This document shows, in pieces, positions 8,301 to 12,886 of a stretch of DNA of 27,079 nt. The translations under genes were made by a program, and so were the position numbers. Origin of the DNA: a virus. The notes below the pieces were generated by a model, which saw nothing but the letters and a program-made list of their open reading frames with translations, did no database searches and had not been told where the DNA came from. Positions within the stretch are counted from its first letter, which is position 1. Every line of letters starts with the position of its first letter. The stretch lies in the IMG/VR virus record IMGVR_UViG_3300047560_000743, positions 1-27,079 of that record. The stretch is one strand, 5' to 3'.

Positions 8301-9295
8301 GTCGCAAGCGCGGCGAGGAAGTAATGGCACAGGCTCGTGCAGATGCTGAAAAGAAAAACAACTTCAATTACAAACCTGACGATTGGTCGCAGGACTTTGA
8401 GAAAAGAGTAAAAGAAGAAGCAGGAGTAGGAGTCATTGCTAGCAAGAAACAAGCCAAAGATCCTCGTTACTCTATGAGTTTAACTAGAGATGTTCGCCCT
8501 GGCCAAATTAAAAAGAATTTAGATGCATTCAGTTTAGAAGACACAAGCCAGGCAATGGCACAGACTGCTAAACGTTTAACTGATCCCAAAGATGGTGCTA
8601 CTGCTAAATTACGTGCGGCTGGTGACAAACGTCGTGAAGAACAGTTAAAAGGCAGGGATATTGCCAAACGTGATGACATGCAAAAAGAAACAATGTTGCC
8701 TAAGAGTGCATTTGCAGGCAGTGATAAGAATAAGTTAGGACCAGCCGCACACTTAAAAGGTTCTATGAAGCGCCCAGCACGTCAAGGCGATCTAGTCGGC
8801 GGCATGGAAGAAGACTGGCAGAAAGTCAACAAGAGCGACAAGACAGACGGCATGAGCAGTAAAGCAGTCAAAGCATATCGTAGAGAGAATCCTGGTAGCA
8901 AACTAAAAACCGCTGTTACTAAAAAGCCCAGCGAACTTAAGAAAGGTTCTAAAGATGCAAATCGCCGTAAAAGTTTCTGTGCTCGTATGAGCGGAATGAA
9001 GAAACATAATGCAGGAGCAGATACTAAGCGAGATCCAGATAGCCCAATCAACAAGGCGTTGAGAAGATGGAATTGTGAAAGCATCGAAGAACTACAAGCT
9101 ATATTAGAAGGCTTAAAAAAACAGGCCAAGAAAAAAGGTGCCGATGGTAAAGCCTGTTGGGATGGATATCGCTACAACGGTACCGAGAACGGTAAAGACA
9201 AATGTGTTAAGGTCAGCGAAAGCATCGAATCTACAATGTCTTCTCTAATTGACAAGATTATTACCAATGAAGCAATACAGAATAACAAAGGATGA
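5399..9295 (+). CDS. Giant multidomain nucleotidyltransferase protein
   Basis: A 1298-residue protein with three catalytic-type signatures. (1) Residues ~70-160: Gly-Ser-Ser at 75-77, Gly-Asp-Ile-Asp at 98-101 and Asp155 in QIDLEF, the pattern of a pol-beta-type nucleotidyltransferase. (2) Residues ~440-695: Lys-Ile-Asp-Gly at 445-448, Cys-Glu-Val at 527-529, Glu-Gly-Ile-Val-Ile at 676-680 and Lys688, resembling motifs I, III, IV and V of ATP-dependent ligases. (3) Residues ~720-870: GSF then HRGH at 731-734 and IST at 786-788, as in HIGH-type adenylyl/cytidylyltransferases. The basic C-terminus has a DUF6321-like segment (AYRRENPGSKL, RRKSFCARMSGMKK, INKALRRWNC) and an ACWDGYRYNGTENGKDKC module. 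N-terminal Leu-Met-Glu at 12-14 fits a prohead protease site. Substrates are unknown. Confidence 0.7.
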   Translation: MNLFDLIRKPKLMEGGNLAIGGDEAQQIDLKVHNRSYIVPILDNLLQSINNAYTQAYGGPLWNPKVLKSRKYLSGSSLHFFNTDIPDDEFVRVKPKVGDIDTQVNKDAEGNLEQWLNFVKGKVTGPARLIGFQRGNEQFSSLWELTDPPIKVQIDLEFVAYEKDQPSDWSAFSHSSSWEDLSQGIKGVFHKYLIQSFTRLTTKEFLLRKLVGRGKARAEQDIPTTDNMFSFAVSSSEGGGLRPKYEPVVDEKGKPLIIDNLPVMKALPASGYEQDIGAIFQSIFGNRVNGAQIKKLLPKTWSFVGLLDIMNATMSPEDKDLVLNGFVDKLFGQGAQGLYKNDPNRDMGEKNVALNKMIEILGVAPPNNLEQTRQAYKANYKMTSEGPIGLDRPLDEEEKPAVQAQLRKNMPHLRDLKPADFLDLIDELRTEGGRFKLENIPLNVKIDGFGGRFGKNAEGKPFMGTSRTEPRYSAGFVDYHKQKGTDDPEILARAEKFDSLFNEMMSAIQMIDNKLGPDFLIDRQVTCEVLFLPFATQTDEGKLKFVGIEYDNLPKGVELVLVPYRIVEASTGKDVPGGDRIAQEIAELGQSGNVMFMSNRLTQKEGLDVTEIINPLENIEELKKIVSDTMGKRDRASLELRREVEAKLKPVQLALEKAIDEDPNIVGKNNLGQDYEGIVINSRLGPIKVTSQKQKDIIAQKQAAKKAAWAEQPRENSAKTAVVAIGSFVGHRGHEELFNYTINKAKEVNGDPYLFIGNAVGKDDPIPPDVKAQTWHKMYPNYAKNISTVQAGGSIMQKIKHELINPLPGKPPRYDNIIIMVGEDQSSMPIANALMKAVNKFQGYEHVKVTLEPTPRGTGMSFTKLRNVLKDPNATPEQQYALWSQGFDEQKLGKDWILHLMDISRKGMGIKEPTPAAPVQPAVQPIPVAEVRLFNSLVRPSLIETKRMSAAVKLQRAFDRERAKSDASRKRGEEVMAQARADAEKKNNFNYKPDDWSQDFEKRVKEEAGVGVIASKKQAKDPRYSMSLTRDVRPGQIKKNLDAFSLEDTSQAMAQTAKRLTDPKDGATAKLRAAGDKRREEQLKGRDIAKRDDMQKETMLPKSAFAGSDKNKLGPAAHLKGSMKRPARQGDLVGGMEEDWQKVNKSDKTDGMSSKAVKAYRRENPGSKLKTAVTKKPSELKKGSKDANRRKSFCARMSGMKKHNAGADTKRDPDSPINKALRRWNCESIEELQAILEGLKKQAKKKGADGKACWDGYRYNGTENGKDKCVKVSESIESTMSSLIDKIITNEAIQNNKG

Positions 9296-9521
9296 CATTC
9301 CGCAAGATAGTTCAGATGACTGCTATCTTGCTCCAGATGATCCTATACACGAGTTAAAAATTGGTGCTATGCTAGGTGGGTTAGGTGCTAACGAACGATT
9401 AGCACAGTATAGGGCAACATTGCCACATCCTAACATAGGCAGTAATAAAGGACAAATACAGCGCGAACAAGGAATTAAGCCCGGGACAGATGCTTGGTTC
9501 AAGTTGTGGTTTGGTAAATAA
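9267..9521 (+). CDS. Small phage protein with GTDAWFKLWFG C-terminus
   Basis: An 84-residue protein from the ATG at 9267; an in-frame ATG at 9249 is also possible. It overlaps the end of the giant gene by 29 bases and so is probably translationally coupled. The C-terminal 'PGTDAWFKLWFGK' resembles a short motif that recurs at the ends of small proteins in marine T4-like phages. The middle contains LKIGAMLGGLGANERLAQYRA, which looks helical. No function is known to me. A Cys-poor, soluble protein with no signal peptide or membrane segment. Confidence 0.7.
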   Translation: MKQYRITKDDIPQDSSDDCYLAPDDPIHELKIGAMLGGLGANERLAQYRATLPHPNIGSNKGQIQREQGIKPGTDAWFKLWFGK

Positions 9522-9527
9522 TATATC

Positions 9528-9857
9528 ATGCGTATTATTGAAGTGATTCACGAAAACAAAAATAACAATGCCACTTCATCTGGTATGAGTTCTTACCCCG
9601 ATGCTGATAGCCCTTACTGGAAATATAGATTAGGAGTTGCTGCTGCTGGATCCCCGGACTTTGATCATGATTACAAAGTAAGCGGGCCCGCTGCCGGGGA
9701 TATGGTATCAAGTCATTATAGCGATGCTGATAAAGATATCATGTCTAACGCACACAAGAAAATGGGATTTAAACCATCTAAGGTTTCGCCTACTGGAAGT
9801 AAAGAGCCAGAGGATACCTATAAAGTTAGTCCCGTATCAAATTGGATGAAGAAATGA
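9528..9857 (+). CDS. Internal-protein-like small protein A
   Basis: A 109-residue protein. Its N-terminus, MRIIEVIHE followed by Asn, carries Ile-x-Glu at 7-9, the kind of site cut by T4 gp21 prohead protease, and parallels the capsid-targeting sequence of T4 internal proteins. Its C-terminus EPEDTYKVSPVSNWMKK is nearly the same as that of the next gene, while the middle is unrelated, polar and Asp/Ser/Gly-rich with no predicted membrane segment. It overlaps the next gene by four bases (ATGA). The ATG lies in the loop of a weak AT-rich inverted repeat (9517-9523 with 9533-9539). Inferred: a head-packaged protein delivered with DNA; the body gives no function. Confidence 0.7.
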   Translation: MRIIEVIHENKNNNATSSGMSSYPDADSPYWKYRLGVAAAGSPDFDHDYKVSGPAAGDMVSSHYSDADKDIMSNAHKKMGFKPSKVSPTGSKEPEDTYKVSPVSNWMKK

Positions 9858-10228
9858 GAGCCAACGAATTCATTGTAGAGAACCGTAAAGAGGGCAAAGT
9901 TAAAAAGAAACATGCCGCTGTACAAAAAAGTATAGTTAAGTCCCGCGACGTCGGAGGCTTCGATCGTGTTAATTACATGAACCGCAAGTGGATGGCTACT
10001 GCTATGGCGGACGGTAAGAATCCTAACAAAGGTGTAGACATGGACGGCTATAGTTGGATCGAAAAATACAACACAGAACATCCTTATACAGAAGAAGAAT
10101 ACAACATGTTCCGACAAGCAGATAAAACTGTACCCGGAGATGTAAAAGTAGTAATGCCCTGGAGCAAGAGCGAAGAACCCGAGGATACACATAAGGTAAG
10201 CCCTATTAGCAATTGGAATAAAAAATGA
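9854..10228 (+). CDS. Internal-protein-like small protein B
   Basis: A 124-residue protein. The ATG at 9854 is chosen because it overlaps the upstream stop codon (ATGA) and gives the N-terminus MRANEFIVE followed by Asn, close to the T4 internal-protein targeting peptide (MKTYQEFIAE) and ending in an Ile-x-Glu site. The body begins with a basic segment (Lys/Arg-rich, residues 10-30), then an aromatic region with GYSWIEKYN. The C-terminus EEPEDTHKVSPISNWNKK matches that of the upstream gene. It overlaps the next gene by four bases. Probable role, by analogy only: cleaved in the prohead and injected with the DNA. Confidence 0.72.
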   Translation: MRANEFIVENRKEGKVKKKHAAVQKSIVKSRDVGGFDRVNYMNRKWMATAMADGKNPNKGVDMDGYSWIEKYNTEHPYTEEEYNMFRQADKTVPGDVKVVMPWSKSEEPEDTHKVSPISNWNKK

Positions 10229-11337
10229 ACAACGAATTTAAAAAAATTAAAAGTAAGACAGAAACTCGTTATGTTTTAGAAACAATGACCTCAGGTGGCA
10301 CGGGTGCAGATAGTATTGCAACTTCACCACAGTCTGTAGGTAAAACACAACAGCGTTTATTAACACCTGCAGAGGGAAAAGAAAAAAAAGTACCTGTAAA
10401 CAAACCCCGTAACTTTGTAGCTAAAAATGCAAAGATGGGCGGTGCTGGCACACACAAAGATAAAAAGAAAGCCGCTAAACAGGGCGATGTGAAGCATAAG
10501 GCAAAAGAATTAGAAGTAGCAGAAGCATACGGTAGAAGAAGTAGCTACGGATACAATCCAGAAAGAGATGCTCAAGATCAATGGGATGCCGCTCGACGTG
10601 CAGATCAAGACTTTAGAAATCGCGAACGCAACGCAGGAGACGATGGTGAAGAATACTATCGTCAACAAGTTGACAAAGATCGCGGTCCTTGGTACTTAAA
10701 AATTGACGGTAAGATTTATAAGCAAAAAGGCATTCCAAAGTCGTTTGATTGGAAAAGCGGTGCTAGTAAGTATGGTATGGCAATTCTTAAAAACAATCCA
10801 AATTTACAAGGTAAGATTTATATTACTAAAAAAGCAGAAGACGATACGGCAGAAAGCGCACCACCTGGATGGGAAAAGACTGTCAAGGCCATGAAGAAGC
10901 ACGACGAAATTGATAATCCATTTGCACTAGCATGGTCTATGAAAAACAAAGGCTATAAAAGCCACAAGAAAGAAAGTACAGTAGGCGAAGCAACTCCAAC
11001 AGGCAACGAAATTGATGTTAGAAGAAAACTTATAAAATATATTGCTAGAGAAAAGGGTTGGGGCATTAGTGATTTAGAACTAGCGTCAACCGAAGAACTT
11101 GTTGATATGTATAAGCAATGTCAGAAAGACAGAAAAGCCTGGAGAAACCGAAGAAGCGATTGGATGTCAAACGCAGACGACCAAGCAAGAAAAACTGGCG
11201 GTGACAAATGGGAAATAATGCGAAAGACCAGCAAGGACTATGACCTAGATGGTCCCGAACAAGGTGAACTGAACTTTAAAGAAGATGCCTATATAGAATC
11301 TCTTTTTAAGAAGTTAGAAGAAAAAGCAAAAAAGTAA
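10225..11337 (+). CDS. Virion-associated-type protein, 0-frame product
   Basis: A 370-residue, strongly charged protein with segments known to me from marine T4-like phage proteins: a Lys-rich block near residue 60-95 (PRNFVAKNAKMGGAGTHKDK), and a module near 210-250 with PPGWEKTVKAMKKH and NPFALAWSMKNKGYK. A region at about 145-205 (WYLKIDGKIYKQKG...) looks like a small compact domain. The C-terminal third is helical with many Trp and Arg. It ends Leu-Glu-Glu-Lys-Ala-Lys-Lys at a TAA immediately after A AAA AAG, a canonical -1 frameshift heptamer. The upstream gene overlaps it by four bases. Function unknown; neighbours suggest a head or packaged component. Confidence 0.8.
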   Translation: MNNEFKKIKSKTETRYVLETMTSGGTGADSIATSPQSVGKTQQRLLTPAEGKEKKVPVNKPRNFVAKNAKMGGAGTHKDKKKAAKQGDVKHKAKELEVAEAYGRRSSYGYNPERDAQDQWDAARRADQDFRNRERNAGDDGEEYYRQQVDKDRGPWYLKIDGKIYKQKGIPKSFDWKSGASKYGMAILKNNPNLQGKIYITKKAEDDTAESAPPGWEKTVKAMKKHDEIDNPFALAWSMKNKGYKSHKKESTVGEATPTGNEIDVRRKLIKYIAREKGWGISDLELASTEELVDMYKQCQKDRKAWRNRRSDWMSNADDQARKTGGDKWEIMRKTSKDYDLDGPEQGELNFKEDAYIESLFKKLEEKAKK

Positions 11338-11378
11338 TTGAGCAGGAGCCGCAAACAGGCCCTAATGCCCCTGCTCAA
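11328..11378 (+). promoter_or_regulatory. Programmed -1 frameshift signal
   Basis: A AAA AAG at 11328-11334 is in the correct phase (0-frame codons AAA, AAG) and is followed at once by TAA (11335-11337). A perfect nine-base-pair stem begins right after it: TTGAGCAGG (11338-11346) with CCTGCTCAA (11370-11378), extendable by two pairs beyond a mismatch. The E. coli dnaX frameshift site uses the same heptamer with a downstream stem-loop. Confidence 0.7.
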
Positions 11379-11582
11379 GATCCCCAACAAGGGCAGGCAC
11401 CTGTTAAAACTACAGGCCCCTTGCCTAAATTAAAACCAGATATGTCATTAGACTATTGGAAAGAGCGTTTTCAAAATGCTGATCCAAACAAGTATCATCA
11501 ATTCCGCCACAAGACACCAGATAAAAAAGATCAGATGGCTACGGCGGCGCTATATAAAGCAAGACAACCAAAGTTAAATTAA
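11334..11582 (+). CDS. -1 frame extension of the preceding protein (82 codons)
   Basis: After slipping at A AAA AAG the ribosome would continue at GTA (11334) and read 82 codons to TAA at 11580-11582, giving a 452-residue fusion. The extension begins VIEQEPQTGPNAPAQDP, a Pro/Gln-rich linker, and ends in a basic domain (MSLDYWKERFQNADPNKY, then HKTPDKKDQMATAAL) that looks like real protein. It has no start of its own near its beginning: the frame opens at 11310 and the first ATG is at 11442 with no ribosome site. It fills the whole gap to the next gene. A base-call or assembly error in the A6 run would look the same. Confidence 0.7.
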   Translation, partial: VIEQEPQTGPNAPAQDPQQGQAPVKTTGPLPKLKPDMSLDYWKERFQNADPNKYHQFRHKTPDKKDQMATAALYKARQPKLN

Positions 11583-11583
11583 C

Positions 11584-12213
11584 ATGCTAAAACGATCCGA
11601 CGTACATATCGTTTCGAATCCTACATGCTCCGAACCACTGTTCGAAATTATACAAGACGATTTTAAATTCTACGATAAAGACGGATTTGAATTGAATAAG
11701 GCAGAACAGAAGTTTTATAATTTAATGCATCATCCAATTAATGAACCAATCCTTAATCATTCTTGTTGGCAAGAAACATGGTTCGACTTAGAGGATAAAG
11801 ATTCTGTATTAATTTTAGATCATTGCATGATCTTACATAGATGTGATTATTCGGGTCATGCAGAATATCAATTGAATAAAATTAAAAAAGATATTGCAGG
11901 TGCAAGCTGGTTACTAAACACAAAACAAAAATGGGGCTTTGACTTTGCATTAGATGCACTAGATCCGGACGGAAATACCTATGAAGTATTGCACATTGAA
12001 TACGATAATCTAGACTATGATGAATTCACAAAGCAAATGATAAACTTTGATTTCATTATACGTCACACTGATTGGTTTGATGCCGCTATTAAAATAAACC
12101 AGCATAAAGATGAATGGATCGCCTTAAAGAGTTGGGAACAGAATAACTGGAAATCAAATTTTTTAATCGGTTGGAAAAAATCCGAATATACAGAAAAAAG
12201 TTTGACATTCTAA
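11584..12213 (+). CDS. Conserved phage protein of unknown function
   Basis: A 209-residue soluble protein starting one base after the stop of the frameshift extension. It is rich in aromatic and acidic residues, with a Trp/His/Cys-containing core (NHSCWQETWFDLED; LDHCMILHRCDY; HIEYDNLDYDEF). No Walker, radical SAM or nuclease motif is apparent. The His and Cys residues in the middle could coordinate a metal but the spacing fits no motif I know. It is the last gene before a strong promoter, so it probably ends the transcription unit that began upstream. No terminator hairpin is evident in the 39 bases that follow. Confidence 0.75.
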   Translation: MLKRSDVHIVSNPTCSEPLFEIIQDDFKFYDKDGFELNKAEQKFYNLMHHPINEPILNHSCWQETWFDLEDKDSVLILDHCMILHRCDYSGHAEYQLNKIKKDIAGASWLLNTKQKWGFDFALDALDPDGNTYEVLHIEYDNLDYDEFTKQMINFDFIIRHTDWFDAAIKINQHKDEWIALKSWEQNNWKSNFLIGWKKSEYTEKSLTF

Positions 12214-12230
12214 AATCAAGTCTGTATAAT
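12202..12230 (+). promoter_or_regulatory. Perfect sigma-70 consensus promoter
   Basis: TTGACA at 12202-12207 and TATAAT at 12225-12230 with exactly 17 bases between: a full consensus match. The -35 box lies in the last codons of the upstream gene. It would start transcription near 12237, ahead of the dsbA-like gene, the membrane protein and probably gene 43. Confidence 0.85.
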
Positions 12231-12252
12231 TAACACTTACACAGGAGAAACC

Positions 12253-12522
12253 ATGGGCAAATCATTTGGCGCACCCGAGCAGGCAAAAATTAAACAAATT
12301 ATTTCTGAAGGCATGACAGTTATGCAGGAAATTCAAGACCTTACAGAGGGGTTGAACGAAACTATCAAAGCTGTAGCAGAAGAACTCGAAGTAAAACCAA
12401 GCATCATTAGAAAAGCAATTAAGATTGCACAAAAAGATCAATGGGACCAAGTGTTCCGTGAATTTGACGACCTTGAAACAATCGTAGATATAAGTGGTCA
12501 CGCCACTCGTAGAGAAGACTAA
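12253..12522 (+). CDS. dsbA: DsbA-like dsDNA-binding protein (late transcription)
   Basis: An 89-residue, mostly helical protein with the same length and layout as T4 DsbA, a double-stranded DNA-binding protein acting near late promoters. The helix-turn-helix-like stretch KAVAEELEVKPSIIRKAI (around residues 38-55) is the most similar part; an N-terminal coiled-coil segment (IKQIISEGMTVMQEIQDL) precedes it. An AGGAG ribosome site lies before the ATG at 12253 and the gene follows a full-consensus promoter, so early or middle expression is likely. It overlaps the next gene by one base (TAATG). Assignment rests on motif resemblance and replication-gene context. Confidence 0.72.
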   Translation: MGKSFGAPEQAKIKQIISEGMTVMQEIQDLTEGLNETIKAVAEELEVKPSIIRKAIKIAQKDQWDQVFREFDDLETIVDISGHATRRED

Positions 12523-12818
12523 TGATCGACGCAGTATTTGGACCAACAATAAAATGGATCAAGGATGATTGGGCTTCTCACAAGTTTCGTTTTATTGTTG
12601 AGCTCGTTGCTTGGGCTATATCTATTGGCTGTAGTATCACGATGGCAGTCACAGTCCCTAATCCCCCTCTTATTATACTATATCCTATCTGGATTAGTGG
12701 CTGTGGGATGTATGCTTGGGCTGCGTGGACTCGTCGAAGCTTTGGCATGTTGGCTAATTATATCTTGTTAACAACCATAGATACTGTCGGCCTAATTAGA
12801 ATGTTAATAAATAATTAA
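12522..12818 (+). CDS. Small multi-spanning membrane protein
   Basis: A 98-residue protein with two to three hydrophobic segments: about 22-45 (Phe-Ile-Val-Glu-Leu-Val-Ala-Trp through Met-Ala-Val-Thr-Val), 48-68 (Pro-Pro-Leu-Ile-Ile through Ala-Trp-Ala-Ala-Trp) and a weaker one at the C-terminus (Ile-Leu-Leu-Thr-Thr-Ile-Asp). The N-terminus is amphipathic with several Lys and Trp. It is translationally coupled to dsbA and sits just before the DNA polymerase gene. I do not recognise it; possible roles include membrane anchoring of replication or superinfection exclusion, neither supported by a motif. Confidence 0.7.
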   Translation: MIDAVFGPTIKWIKDDWASHKFRFIVELVAWAISIGCSITMAVTVPNPPLIILYPIWISGCGMYAWAAWTRRSFGMLANYILLTTIDTVGLIRMLINN

Positions 12819-12826
12819 GAGAAAGG

Positions 12827-12880
12827 TTTGATCAGCCATAAATGATCAAGAAGATGGTTGCCGGCCATAAGCGGTAGGAG
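12827..12880 (+). promoter_or_regulatory. Tandem hairpins with identical loops: probable gp43 translational operator
   Basis: Hairpin 1: TTGATCA (12828-12834), loop GCCATAAA (12835-12842), TGATCAA (12843-12849). Hairpin 2: TGCCG (12859-12863), loop GCCATAAG (12864-12871), CGGTA (12872-12876). The Shine-Dalgarno AGGAG (12876-12880) abuts the second stem. T4 gp43 represses its own translation by binding a hairpin with an eight-base loop overlapping its ribosome site, and this has that geometry. Confidence 0.75.
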
Positions 12881-12886
12881 AAGAAT

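Noticed and set aside
9113-9124. Run of seven As (A AAA AAA) in the giant gene as another frameshift site
   Set aside because: The -1 frame after it stops after nine codons, and there is no evident stimulatory stem; it would only truncate the protein.
9249-9275. TTGACA at 9249 as a promoter for the small gene at 9267
   Set aside because: No acceptable -10 box at the right spacing, and gene overlap suggests translation coupling from the upstream message.
9517-9539. AT-rich inverted repeat around the ATG at 9528 as a regulatory hairpin
   Set aside because: Only A-T pairs over seven bases, expected by chance in AT-rich DNA; mentioned in the gene entry but not called.
11442-11582. Independent 46-codon gene starting at the ATG at 11442
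   Set aside because: No ribosome site precedes this ATG and the protein-like reading frame continues upstream without a break to the slippery heptamer, so a frameshift extension explains more.
11611-11622. T-loop-like GTTTCGAATCC suggesting a tRNA
   Set aside because: No matching acceptor, D or anticodon stems are found around it, and it lies within a good coding frame.
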